This document shows, one piece after another, positions 35,819 to 48,365 of a stretch of DNA of 64,000 bases. The DNA is from Epiperipatus broadwayi (taxonomy: Eukaryota > Onychophora > Udeonychophora > Euonychophora > Peripatidae), in assembly GCA_028023455.1 (NCBI GenBank), contig JAQFVV010000003.1, positions 2,584,925 through 2,648,924 on the forward strand, given 5' to 3'. The first letter of the stretch is position 1; every line of letters starts with the position of its first letter. The position numbers and the translations under genes were made by a program. The notes beneath the pieces are model-generated. The model had not been told where the DNA came from, ran no database searches, and saw only the letters and a program-made list of their open reading frames with translations.

Positions 35819-36573
35819 GTTTACTTTCAATTAATACATTATTAATTAAAAATATAGTTAATTTATTCTACTATATCAAGATTGAATTCAATTACCAAAA
35901 CATTATTGACACAATCATTCCCACAGATACGCCTCCCCGAATATTAAAAAAAATTGGCTACAACTTCTCATCTCACTTATTGATAAACAAATGGATTTAA
36001 ATGAAATTCTTTTTAATAATAAGCACACATATTGGGACACGTTTAAAATGATAAATCCTCAGCTGATATGCCCTCCTAGTTATCTTGAAGTGACTAATAT
36101 CAATCTTTTTAATAAAATGAGAAAATGGTATTTAATGCCTAAATATATTGATTTTATCATTAAAATAAATCTATCTTCACTTCCTACCAACGATTTCCTT
36201 GTTTCAAATAGAGGATTTAAAAGGATTGATTCCTTATGTATTTTGTGTAAAAAAAGATAGTGAAACATTTGATCATATTCTTGTTTCTTGCTCGGGACTA
36301 AGAGAAGCAAAATATATAATTCAAAATTATTTCAATAATTACAATCCAGAACTCTTTGATATCATTCATAATATTAAAATGGGTAATTTCTGCAATATCA
36401 GAAGATGCATATTTATTTACCATGTAATATGGTTACTTAGATGTCATATAGTTATAACCAATTCTCCATTGGACTCACAACTTTTTATTAGAGATACATT
36501 TAATTCTATTCGAAAAAAAGATAAGCTTCTTGCACCCAAAGAAATCTATCTATCCACATGGACTGGTTCTTAG
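35734..36573 (+). pseudogene. LINE ORF, C-terminal part with zinc knuckle, frameshifted
   Basis: The LINE protein continues across three frames: 35734-36000 (NGLGLLSINTLLIKN, the conserved post-RT block), 35991-36260 (LSSLPTNDFLVSNRGFKRID, ending in CILCKK) and 36199-36573. The zinc-knuckle pattern C-x2-C...H-x4-C (CILCKK, then TFDHILVSC) is split by a frameshift at an A-run near 36250. The last frame ends at 36571-36573, about 120 bp before the element's 3' end. At least three frameshifts, two of them at A-runs, show inactivation. Confidence 0.85.
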
Positions 36574-36693
36574 TACAAGAAATTCAGGAAGTTATTAGTA
36601 AAAATGTAAATTTATACTAGATTTTTTTTGTTGTCTAGAGAAATTCATTTGTAACACTTTATATAAAATAAAGTCTATATTTTTTTAGAAAAA

Positions 36694-36708
36694 AAACTAT
36701 TATATGAT
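36694..36708. repeat. Right target site duplication of the APE-type LINE
   Basis: An exact 15-bp copy of 33644-33658. Its first A residues may overlap the element's A-rich tail. Confidence 0.9.
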
Positions 36709-36709
36709 G

Positions 36710-39700
36710 ATCAGATGTATAGCCTGATGGTAAAAAAAATATTTTAGGTCTTTGAAGGGACTCTAAAGAAGAATTCATTTTATGGTGAGCTTCTTTTTTA
36801 TTTTTGTATATATTTTATTTTTAAGTCATAGCTATAAATTTCACTTTTTGTTGTATGTAAAAATAGTGAAAAATTTAGGGTATTGTGTAATATAAATAGG
36901 CAGTAATAATTAGGAAAAAAAACATGTCTATCTCAAACCTGCAATTTATAACAGCAACAAGTTACCTAATTTGTAGAATAAACATACAATAGTCAAAATT
37001 AGATCATATCACAAGTAAGAGAAAGTAAAAAAAAAATTCTATTCTTTCAAGCAATGTTAGGGCTTTTTCAATGTATTTAATTATTTATATTTATAAAGTA
37101 AAATAAAAATAATTGGAATGATAAATTCTTCTGCAATTATGTTCTTATTTTGAGGTTTGAAAGTAACAGGTTGAACTTCAATCCAGAAATTTAACTTTTG
37201 CATCAATCACTATATTACTGTGCTAACTGCACAAAACAAATGAAATAACTGAATTATAAACAGCAAAAGTACAGACTGAATGTTGGCTTAAAAATATTTA
37301 GCTTTTAAATTCATCACTCTACCATTATTGACATAAATCTTGTAAAGCAAAATTTTAATTATGTGGAAAGTCATGTGCCATTTTAGTACCAGATATTATA
37401 GATTGAGTTTCAACCAGAAATTATTTAGCTTCTGGATTGACCTCTAAAGCACTGCACTAAAATATACAGGGACTAAGTATTAAAACACAGTACATAAATA
37501 AAATATGACTGTAACATCGTTAAAGCACCATATAAGTAATTACAATCGCATAATGATTAAATAAGCTATCATATAAAGAAAATCCAATATTCTTTAATTA
37601 TAAATGAATAAAGGGTGGTAATGGCTAATTAGTAATATCCCACCTAGCTCTCTAATAAAAACATTGAATTTATTAATATGAACTAATGATATCAAAACTA
37701 ATTTAGTACCATATTACATGTCATGGTTATTAAAAACTAATAACTACTCAATCAACTCTTCTCTAGCTTATTTTAATTGATTCTAGAGATTGCTTTCTTT
37801 CAATTTTAGCAACACAATATAATCAATAAATAAAATCAATAGGCACAAAATATTTTATTCATCCAGTAAAAATTTAATTACAGAGCCATTTAATGCCCAA
37901 TACTTTCAATGTAACTGTTAGAAGAGGTGTATTGTAATCATCTAATTATTATTGGTTTTAATTAATAATTGTTATGACTACACTAATGTGTATCTCACTT
38001 TGAATATTTTTCCTGGTCACATTAACTATAAAGAAAACAATGATTATTTCAATAAAATGGAGTATTATTACCATTAGCAATAGTATTGGCAGTATTATCA
38101 AATTCATCTCCTTTTATTGGTTGTCAATTCTTTTACAAATTTTTTTATTAAAAATTAGAAGGCACTGCATCATTAAAAAAATGTATAGCAAACTATGAAA
38201 CAAATTAAATTTGCCATTAATTCAAGATATAGTTTCACTACTTAATACAGATTTATTTCTTTTTGAATATTCAAGCAAGAAAGAAATCTTTTGAACGTCT
38301 ATAGAATTAGGGTACAGTAAGTTTTGAGTTTTTTGCAATTGCCCCAAATAAATTTATTTTTCAGTTTCAAAAATAAAACTAGTTGAGTTTGATTTTCCTA
38401 GATGATTCTATAATCTTATCTACAGATTAGAATCACTCCAGGTCATTGTTATCTGCTTAGGTTTAAAAATTAAAAGACATTTGATTTATATATTTTGGGG
38501 CAAACACAAAAAGTGAACCATTTAATTAATGACTGTCTAATGTATGGATAAAATGACAAAATAAAAAGCCTTTATAAAGTCTTTAGAATCTCTGTTTGGA
38601 ATTTATATAAATTTCTCAATTGTGTTTGCAAATAATTTACTTTCTTAAAAAAAGAAATCCATATCTAATAAATAAACACAGATTGGAAATTAATTTTAAA
38701 GATAATAGTAGAAGCTTCAGAAAATATAAGGAGCTTTCGTCTTATATTGTATGTCTATAACAAATGACCAGCATTTAAAAAATCATAATAAAAGATATAA
38801 AAAAAATTCAAATATATGATATTAAAACTAAAAGCAGGCATTATTTGTTCAAGATATAAAATACTGCTTGATTTCTTGTAAAGGTGGATATTAAATTAAG
38901 TAAAATACATTATGGATAAAACTGCATTGTTTTGAGCTTTTCTTTTTGGTTAAAAGTTATGATCAGGGCCAGATTTAAAGGTATAGACTTAAGTCATATA
39001 AGAAATCTCTTCTGAAATATCACTTATTTTAACAAATAAAATTCCCAAAGTACTTATTTTTGCAAATAGAGAGTGAAATCTAATCCATATCTGTTTACTA
39101 GTATAATAAAATAAAACATCATATGATTTTCTCATCTTATTTTGAATACATACATAGCTTATGTAATCAATGGATTCTAGATAACAGAGCCCAAATACAC
39201 AAACTTGTTTTTGAATATACATCTTCATCAGTGATGAGCATTAAACATGAACATTACTCATCTTAGCTTGAATTCAAAACTGTAACATTTTTTTAATATT
39301 CATCATTAAATTTGGTATTATGAATGTGTGCATTCAAATCCAATGCCTTTTATTGAAAAATATTAATTATCAAAAATTAATCTGACTGATTTTCACTAGC
39401 ATCTAATGCAATTGATTAATCAATCTTACAATAGATGTTTGGACTATAATAATAGAATATATTAGTGTTCCTAATGTGGAAGACAATTCTGTTATAAAAT
39501 TTACATTTTGACTTTTGCATTAAGCACAAATACTTATAATAAAGTTATGTTATTTTGGATATAGTAAGATCCAATTTATTGCAAACATGGATTATAAAAG
39601 AGATGTGGATAATCATTTACAAAGTGGATGAAATCATTTTGTCATTAAAATGGATCTAAAGATCCAAGTAAAAAGTAGAAAATTATACAGATATAAAAAT

Positions 39701-40855
39701 GATTAGTCATCAGAATTCAAAAGAGACTTGACATTATAGTAGAGTGTGAGAGAATGGACATAGATTTTTTTTAACAATTTTTCAAATAAGATCAGATATC
39801 AAGTGACAGTGATGTTACATGCTACCCCTGCTAAGCTTTTATTTTTAAAAAAAAACATTATACAATTCTTCTAGATTGCATTTCATATTAATATTTACAG
39901 CAACAATATACAAGATCATTTTGGTAAATCCAGTAATGTAAAACTAAAATTGTTAGAGTCCATTGATTGTTAACATTTACATAAATAGATCTAAAATGAA
40001 TTGGTAATGTGAACATTATTGCTTTAATGCATGAGATGGCATTATGGTTTTACCTCATCATTTGATACTAAAATAGAACAATAATATCATCATCATTTTT
40101 ATTTATTATTAATGTATTTTAGGATAAAGACATTCTTGAAGTTTTTAACATTTACTTGATCATTTTTGGTTTTCCCTTTAACCCCCACAGCATGTCCAAT
40201 ATACCTTCATTTCACTTTTTTAATTGTCTTAATAATATATCTTGATATCTGTTAATTCCTTCCCTTTCTGATTAATTCTAACAAATATATTTCCATAATT
40301 TGCTGTCTCTTCAGCAGTCTTTGCATTATTCTGCTTTAAAACATTCTTCCAATTTCCAGATCCATAAGTCAATCATATAATAAGTTAATGCTTTTAATTA
40401 TTAGGCAATTGGTGAGAATAGCAATACTTTAACAGCTTTTGATAAAAAATAGGTTAGTTTGTTTGTTTTTTAATGATGTAAAATATAGCTTTATATGGAA
40501 CAGAATCACAAAAAATTATTAAAAGCAAAAAAAAAAAAAAGATTAGAAAGTTTTCAAATGAGACTTTGATGGAAAATAAGTAAAAGAAATCGAAGTATAT
40601 GTTAGCAATATTGAAATGATGCAAAATTTATTTTAAAAAAATGTGAACTAAAGAGTTAATGATTGAGAGTAAGAGAAAGTTATGCAAAACAAAAGAACTT
40701 GATTATTTTATATATTTATTATATGATTAGTTAAGTGTTGTGATTGTTTAAGTGACAGTCTGAATGCTATAGTTTTGCTATTAATTGATAACCGAGTGAT
40801 AAGAGTATCAGACATCAGATTTCAGTATGAGAAGGTTTAAAAAATAACATAAAAG
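36710..40855. other. AT-rich stretch, nothing recognised
   Basis: No supported gene or repeat family. The 79-codon minus-strand frame at 38989-39228 has no recognisable domain. Confidence 0.5.
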
Positions 40856-40860
40856 TTTTT

Positions 40861-40985
40861 GTAAATATAGAGAATTTGAACTCAGACTTTCAAGTATACT
40901 TCAACTATCCACACTATCTCATACTACCGATACCCATGACCACACACATGCAGAAAAGGTAAATAATCAGCTTTTGCTAAAATAA
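40861..40985 (-). repeat. tRNA-related SINE-like repeat, dispersed copy
   Basis: Matches the core of the 24.7-25.8 kb repeats. On the minus strand it has GTCTGAGTTCAAATTCTC as B box, with GATAGTGTGGATAGTTGAAG upstream. It breaks off shortly after the shared AAAAGGTAAATAATCA segment. Confidence 0.6.
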
Positions 40986-41241
40986 TGTGCGGAATCTATC
41001 TTTTAGCAGATAATGAACGAGAATGATAAGTGGTAATAGCTTGCGAAGCTTTTCGCAGTAGTATAGTGGAGTTAAAAGTCTCTAAATCAAAGCTTAATTC
41101 TTTAATGCTTGATTTATCACATGACCTACCAAGAGTTTGATCATTTGATAATTATTATAGTGATAATGAAGATGATAATAATAATTAGAATGACATTAAA
41201 CATAATTACAACAACAATCTAACAATAAAATATGATACTTA

Positions 41242-41353
41242 TATCGATAAAAACTGTAATAATATTGATAAGTACAGTAATTAAAATTATAATATCGATA
41301 AAAATTGTAATGATATTGATGAATACAATAATAAAAATTATAATACTAATAAT
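41242..41353. repeat. 51-bp tandem repeat, two copies
   Basis: Units start with TATCGATAAAAA at 41242 and 41293 and differ by a few substitutions. The surrounding 41150-41360 region is AAT-rich low-complexity sequence. Confidence 0.7.
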
Positions 41354-41359
41354 TAAATT

Positions 41360-43140
41360 AACCAAATAATCACTTAAATATACAGTTAATGATAGGATAA
41401 AGACTAGAAAATCAGAAGTATAATACCAATTCTAAAGTATACATTTATTTTAACTGTAATATAATAAAAAAAATACTTTTTTCTCAACAGGAAAAAAAAC
41501 AGAATAAGCTTTTTTTCACTTTTATATGCTAACAGAAAAACTTACTTGGATAGTTAGTTAAACGCCTATTCCCGAAAATTAAGATGAGGGAAAAGTGGGA
41601 ATGGGTTTTATTTTAACAAAAAGCGCAGTAAAAAATTGATTTTCTTTTTTCCGCCTATTATGTAACGAGATATAGGACAGAAAATTCCAGTAATAAATAC
41701 AAAGAACGTTTTAACCCTGTTTAACAAAGTATTTTTGAGGAGGAAAAGTTTTGTTGGTGAAAGAACAAATAAAATGATGATCAATTAATACTTAGATGAA
41801 ATAAATTTCATAACAGATTTAAAACTTCTCTAATAGGGCGGCTGTGAGATGCACTGACTCAATGGCAGAGCATGTTCTAAAAATATAAATAAATGGATTA
41901 GTGACTTTTTTTTAATATATTATTTTTTAAATTATTTCCAACCCACATTTGAAATTTTGAAAAAATATAATGATTTAATTCTGCATCTAAGAATAAAAAA
42001 GAACTAACTATATAAACGAATGCTTTTGACAAGATTATTAAAATACTGCATTTAAAAAAGAAATGGTTTTAATTAATATAATTTTCCAGTTTCACTTCTA
42101 GTTAGGAAAGATGTGGTTTGGATATGAAATATAGAAAACATTGCAAATAATGCAAAACATGGAAAAATATGTTGGAAATAACAAAGGGGATTGAAATAAA
42201 TTAATGAATTCAAATCCAAATTAGCACCACATTAGTAAAAAGTGATACTAATTCTTGACATGAAATTCCATTTGAAATAAAATTCTGAGTTCAAAATTTT
42301 GTTGTTTTTTTTTTAAGATAGCAGACAGTGTGTGCTATTTTATAATTGTTTATTAAAAACTAATGAGTATTCTATACACATATTTATAAACATATTTTTT
42401 TACTTCATCTCTACATATGTGGTTGCTTATTGTTAATATCTATAACCCAAACAAATTTATTTATTTATTTTGCTAAACAAAATTATTTTTGACAGCTTAA
42501 CTATTAATAGATTATTGTAAAAGAGCCTGCAGAGAGATTCCAAACAAGAAATAGATTCACCAGTAACTTTATTAAGTCCATTTTTCCACCGCATCTATAG
42601 ATTTGGGAGTCATTAGATATTTGGTTCATAGTTTGCGTTTGCCCATATTTATATAAATTAATGACTGATAAATTTCATTCATAAAGCAGATGATCAAAAT
42701 GGTCACAGGCTGTCCTGAATCTGTTGTTAAGAATCCAGTTGCATCTAGGAAGATCAAATTCATATAGCTATATTATTGGATATGGAAAAAAAAAATTGTT
42801 TGGAACATAAGAATTCCATTTTTTTTTCACAATTTTTCAATTGTAGATTTTAGTTGAACAGTTAAAAAGAGTATTTTGATTTTAAATAAATCTTAGGTAG
42901 TGTAACTACATTTTGAATTATTGTACAATCCAATCTGCTTTAATAGATTTTTATGCATAATTTATGAAACAACTTCTGATATTTTAAAATAGGAAGCCAT
43001 TGCAAAGAATAGACTTGATTATATACATAATAATTTTTATACTAGTAAATAATTGAATATCCAAAAATTTAGTCTGGAAACTTTTTCTCCAAACAGGGGC
43101 ATATTATTGATCAACATAATAAGCTAGGCTAAAAATTTGC
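41360..43140. other. AT-rich stretch, nothing recognised
   Basis: No supported gene, RNA or repeat array was seen. Confidence 0.5.
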
Positions 43141-43149
43141 ATCACAAGC

Positions 43150-43830
43150 TCAAGAAATACTAAATAGCTTTCCAAGGAGATTATTACTGGAAATTAATTT
43201 TGACCTAACATTAGCTAAATGAGAAAAATTAGTTACATTATGATCTAAGGTTACTCCTAAATAGCATGGAATAGAATTGTGTTTCAGAGTATTACTGCAG
43301 ACAGTTATATTCAGATTATGATATGATTTTCTACTGTTTAAATGAAAGTTTGAGTATATTATCTCCATTGATTAGAAATAAGACCCCAGTCTTTGAAAAA
43401 GATTTCCAGTTTTTTAATATCCTTGCTGGGGGACTTTTCTACTTTAAGTAAAGGAGCTCTTTTGCAAAATCAAAGCAATAGCAGCAGCTTAAATTAATTT
43501 CTTGCATTTTAAAAAAATTACTGATGAATATATTAAATAATGTAAATAAGAGAACTGAACTTTATGGAAAACTATTTCATAGAATTTTGTATCTATCATT
43601 TAGTGTCACTTGAATTTTTCTATTGGAGAGTGTTTTGCAAATAAATTATGAATTTCCAAATAAAATCATGAGCTAAGGTTAGATCAATAAAGATTATACT
43701 AGTTTCTTAAAGATTAAACTTGTTCATAGCAGCATCTTTCTGAAAAAAATTAGCATTTTTCTGTAGAGAAACAACAATGAAAATGTCCGTATTTACTAGG
43801 CTAGTGAAATACTGAATGATGAGGATTTTA
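43150..43830 (-). pseudogene. Jockey/CR1-like LINE reverse transcriptase relic
   Basis: On the minus strand, motif-A-like IIFIDLTLAHDFIWK lies near 43690, then a decayed substrate-binding region ending LLFTLFNIFIS near 43530. The catalytic-motif region near 43470 is broken by frame changes. The open terminal frame (43150-43368) reads SNFHLNSRKSYHNLNI, PCYLGVTLDHNVT and SNNLLGKLFSIS. The block YLGVTLD...H...V..K...NNLL.KL is characteristic of the RT thumb in Jockey/CR1-type LINEs. Several stops and frameshifts show it is dead, and its ends were not found. Confidence 0.8.
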
Positions 43831-43834
43831 TTGT

Positions 43835-44386
43835 TTTCTTCTTTTATCCTCTAACTAAGAATATGTAGATATTAAATTTATTAAGGAATAACTGTGTAAA
43901 TAGTTAAATTGCTCATAGTCTGTCTTGAGTTATAAAAATCTTCCCCTTAATTACTAAAGAGAGTGAAATAAAAATTTAGCTGTTAAGCATTGTTGACTGT
44001 GCATATTTAGGAACTTAGCTTTCTCAGATATTCATTATATCATGGCTAAGTGAGTTCTAGACTTTCATGTCTAAACAAAAAAGTGTTAATTAAAACCATT
44101 GTCTTTATTTTTTTAATATTTTCTTATATAAATATAAACGAAAATATAATTACTTATCTAGATCACTGCTTTTAATATTTCAATTAGATGATTGGTTGTC
44201 ATCAGAAAATATAGCAATAATTCTGCTTTGTTTTTTTTTATTTCCTTTAGTTAAATTATATATTTCCTCTTGTTTTCATAAATATTAAATCAATCATATA
44301 ATTTATTTTAAACCTAATTTAAATTGATTGATATTATTTATTGACATGTCTGAGAGATTTTTTAATTCATACATGGCCAATTCCAA

Positions 44387-44388
<2 letters not shown>
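43835..44388. other. AT-rich stretch, nothing recognised
   Basis: It may contain further decayed 5' sequence of the minus-strand LINE, but nothing could be assigned. Confidence 0.4.

Positions 44389-44389
<1 letters not shown>

Positions 44390-44431
<42 letters not shown>
44390..44431. repeat. (TA)n microsatellite, about 21 units
   Basis: A pure TA array inside a short open frame that is therefore judged spurious. Confidence 0.95.
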
Positions 44432-44437
<6 letters not shown>

Positions 44438-44779
44438 CAATAATCTTGTACACAAGTCACTTGTGTTGCTACCTAGTATTATAAAGTATAAATTACAAGC
44501 AGATAAATTATATATTTAGTTTGTGATATTTGTTAATAAAGAGGTATGTCTAGCATTAAGAATGGTATATAGATATAATTCCCTGTTTGTAGACCTAAGC
44601 TTCTGATGACAACATTTTAGTTAAGTACCTATGACAGCAGATCACTTTTAATTGAAGGAAATTGTACAAATTGGTCAATGTTGGATTTTGTGAATTTATA
44701 AATGGATTTGTGCTTTACTACAAAGGAAGACAATACTTAGAAGCTTAAGTGGAGAGAGATACATTATAAATAAAAAATA

Positions 44780-46165
44780 AAAAAAGATAATTGTCAGACT
44801 ATTTGAATATCAGACAGAATGGCATGATTATTATTAAAATCAATGGAAAATTCTAAATACAGATACTTCAGATTTAAGTATCAATAAATTCTTATTGTGA
44901 TGGGGTAGAAAACTTTTACACTGATGTACAATATGCTTTTGATCAGATCGAACAATATTTTTAAATCATCATGGTAGACTTTAATGCTAGCATTTGCAAA
45001 CAATTGAAAGACAAAAGTGTTATGGGTAAATTTGATTGTAGTGATAGAAACAAAAAAAAGAACACATCTTTGATGAATTTTCAAAAAAAAAAACAGAATA
45101 TTATAAATTCTTTCTTTGAATAAGTGTTAAATGAAAATGGATGTGGAAGCATTTAAATGAAGTTCAATAGAATTGTATTATATTTTGATTAACAGAAAAT
45201 ATGTATTTTAAGATTATAATGTTTTAATAGATTCAGCGCAGGAATTGAAATATAAAATAAGTGTTAATGCAAAACTAGAGAAATTAAAACTATTAAAAAA
45301 CATTATTAATAGTGGATATTTCTAATCATCAAAAACATTCCACTGAATTTAAAGTAGACCTTCTAAATCATATAAAAATATTAACTAACTTTGAAGATGT
45401 TTGGATTTGACTGAGATCAATAAAACACTAACTTATATTTCATTAAATACTATAAGAAAGGTAGTTAGATAAGACAAAAAAATTATCAGTAAATTGTCTT
45501 CTGAAACAAGTCCAATGTATGAAGAAAAAAAAGAAATATAAAAAAAAAATTAACGATCATAATTGAATATTTAAAGTTTGTAAAATACTATGCAAAAAAT
45601 ATATATAATTGTGAATTGGAAAAAATGTAAGCAACATCTTGGTATTGGAAGGAAAGTTATTTCTGCGATAGAATAAAAGATGGAATTATTATTCAAAAAA
45701 AAAATGATATAAAATGTTGTGGAAGAGGTCTATAAAAAATTATATAGTAATAAAAAATAAAATAAAAAGTATCTCATACAGCTATTATATCTTTCTTAAT
45801 TAGCCATCATTTTAAATAAGAAGGCATGCAATCAAATCTATGAGGAAAAAAAAGCTTCAAGAAATAATGGAATCATTAGTGATGGAATTATTATTGACAT
45901 GTTTAAAAAAGTTTAAATCAAAATGATGTATCAGATGATTGAAAAAATATGGTAGTAATGTGATATTTAAGAAAGGTGATAAAAAAGATATTAAAAATTA
46001 CAGACCTATCAGTTTCCTATCAATTCTATACAAAATGTTTATCAAGATAATTACAGTTTCTCTATAGAAAATTTGGGATTCCAATCAATCAAAATAGCAA
46101 GTTGGATTTAAAATTGGTTTTAACAATGTGAATCACAAACAAATATTGAAGCAGGCAATCTTAGC
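44780..46165 (+). pseudogene. RTE-like LINE relic: APE endonuclease and start of reverse transcriptase
   Basis: The conceptual frames, broken by stops, follow the order of an RTE-type ORF. VENFYTDVQYAFDQIEQYF (about 44905-44960) is followed by a degenerate GDFNA motif (VDFNASICKQ), DKSVMGKFDCSDRNKK (about 45009-45060), the block ending NSFFE (about 45115) and the RFSAG region near 45235. The RT start is clear at about 45960-46060: [16 protein letters not shown] then [11 protein letters not shown]. It fades after about 46165. This copy covers the N-terminal half of the same family whose C-terminal half is preserved at 4243-4797. Confidence 0.85.
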
Positions 46166-46257
46166 TTAAGATTGTGCTTCATGGTTCCATCTACTAACCT
46201 GTATTCAAACCTTATATCCCATCCTGCTTCTTTTGTCATATATATATATATTATGTA

Positions 46258-46390
46258 TATATTTGAGATGCGCGCCTAAGTTATAAAATTTTAATGTTTC
46301 AATAACATTTTTTTAAAATTATTATTAATTCTTTCTTATTAATTATTAGTTCTTTTTTTCATTAAAGTACATAGGCGTGGCTCAAATATA
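46258..46390. mobile_element. Possible 133-bp MITE with ~22-bp imperfect terminal inverted repeats
   Basis: The left end TATATTTGAGATGCGCGCCT and the right end (minus strand) TATATTTGAGCCACGCCTA are similar inverted sequences, and both sides are TA-rich. The CG-bearing termini stand out in AT-rich DNA. The element is short and non-coding. No second copy was found in the window, so the call is tentative. Confidence 0.4.
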
Positions 46391-46394
46391 TATA

Positions 46395-47815
46395 TTTATA
46401 TATAGGAGCAAAATACTAACAAAGTGTTGATTTTTTAAAATATTTTATTATATGTCATTTCTACAACTTTTAATTTTAAAATACTTTTTTTCCTATTAAA
46501 CTATATTTTATAAAATCCAATATAGAATATGTACTGTTAATTGCCCAAAAATAATTAAAGGGTTGGAAACACTATTGGTTTAATCTGGGGAAGGTATTTT
46601 TAATTAAAGTTTTTACTTAAAATGAAATGGGGATTAAGATTAAAGATTTCCTTTTGTTATAAACATATTTCTCAAATCTATTTCTAATCTGAAAATAGAT
46701 TTGAATTTATTTTTGGACATTATCTAACAGTTGCATCTTTCAAAAACAATGAACTAAGTAATTAAAAGCATTCCAGAAATACCTGGGCAAAGTATAAAAT
46801 GGCTGGTTTTTAAATCACCAATAGATTAGCTACTATTGAAAGAACTACAGTGAACATAACCTATGCTGGTGTGAAAGTTAAAAAAATAATGATGTAGTAG
46901 TAAGTCCACCACCCTTCTCAGCCCTGTTGGGTCATCATCTGCTGCTGCCCTTATATCATGCTCCCTAGAATGAAGTAAAGACCTGATAGAGAATCATAGA
47001 ATGCTGAATAAAAGCTTGCTGTTATTTAATAATCAATTCCCATGCATGAGCAGACTTTTAAATATGAACTCTTAAAATGGTGCAAGGTAAATTTTCAAGC
47101 TGCAAGTAAAGCTAGTCTAACTAATCTCAATCTCTATTATCAAGACTTCTCCTAATGTATTATTTAACTTTATTTCTAATATAATATGTAAATTGCTCTT
47201 AAATTATTTCTATAAATTTAATCTCTCTCATATGCTCTAACTTTTTTTAACCTTGGTGTGGTCATTTATTTATTACTTGATTTTATATGTGTGCTTTTAT
47301 TATTAATATGCCAACCTCAAGCAAACTGGTGAGCTTAATTTATAATGATCTTTTCTGTCTTTTTTTAAAGTAAATCTTCATGAAGCAAGGTTATTAATGT
47401 CCCTATTTAAAACATAATGCATTATTAATTAATACATTTGCCAAATTGTTTTTCTTTTTTGAATCAACATTTTAGATTCATTTTTAGTATAACAATTTGT
47501 TATTTGTTTAATTCTGGATTTTCTACCCAGGGTGAATCCAGAACTCAAGTTAATTAACGCTTTGAAACCTTATTTATTTTATAAACATTATTCAATTCTG
47601 AAAAGGTGACCGATTGTTTTCTAAATAACTGCTGGTTTTTTTTATTTACTGTTAAAATATCAAATACAGTACTTATATATTCCAGTTATTGTAAAATCAA
47701 TGAAGGTGGGATTTATTTATTTTAAATAACAGAAAAGAGAAGGGGGGTAAATCTTAATGTTTTTTTTATTAAATAAAACCTTCATGTATATTTTATTAAA
47801 TGAAATATATATATA
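46395..47815. other. AT-rich stretch, nothing recognised
   Basis: No credible frame, RNA gene or repeat array was seen. Confidence 0.5.
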
Positions 47816-47816
47816 T

Positions 47817-48342
47817 TTATAATTGAAATAATATTTTTAAACGGTTTATAAACAATTCAAACAATCTTTAAATCCGCAAAAGTACTTTCGGTTACTTTCA
47901 AACCTGCCTCAACTGCTATTAAATTCAAAAACTAAAAGCGGAAGCAAACGTCATCAATTCAAATTCCACGAATCTCGTATTTTAATGTTAGAAGCTTGTC
48001 GATTTATCAAATGTGTTTTATTCCTGTTTATAAAAATTGCCTTTTTAATTTTTCTTTTACTATGGTTTCTCTCTTCATGAAGAATTTTCACATTTTCAAA
48101 ATTAAATTTAAATATGTTTACTGTTTTTTCATGATCAAAGAAAGAAGAAGATATTAAATCACCATTATTTTTATTTTTTACACCTTATATAACAATTCGT
48201 GTTCCTTCAATCTTTTCTCAATGTTGCACCTAGATTCACCTATATATGATAGCATACAATCACAAAAAATTTGATATATGACATTACTTTTTTGCTTGAT
48301 AGGTATGACATCCTTAGAATTATTAACTAATTTGTTAATATT
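47817..48342 (-). mobile_element. Inverted duplicate of the 3' part of the Penelope-like element
   Basis: The reverse complement of 49199-49729, with few differences over about 525 bp. It contains the GIY-YIG coding region and 3' untranslated end in antisense, and its inner edge meets the truncated reverse transcriptase. Such an inverted extra copy at the 5' side is a known feature of Penelope-type insertions. Confidence 0.9.
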
Positions 48343-48365
48343 TTTGATATCATAATATGAAAATG

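Larger units (their letters stand above)
33659..36693 (+). mobile_element. 5'-truncated APE-type LINE, 3.0 kb, with nested LTR fragment
   Basis: The element is bounded by 15-bp target duplications. It begins inside the APE endonuclease domain (TILLGDFNLPYH at about 33715-33752) and runs through the end of that domain, a reverse transcriptase and a C-terminal zinc-knuckle region, to an A-rich tail. A piece of a Gypsy-like LTR (33760-33874) interrupts the endonuclease. The terminal CCHC-type knuckle and the RT style suggest a Tx1/L1- or I/R1-like clade, which was not resolved. The precise boundaries show a retrotransposed copy truncated at insertion. Confidence 0.9.
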
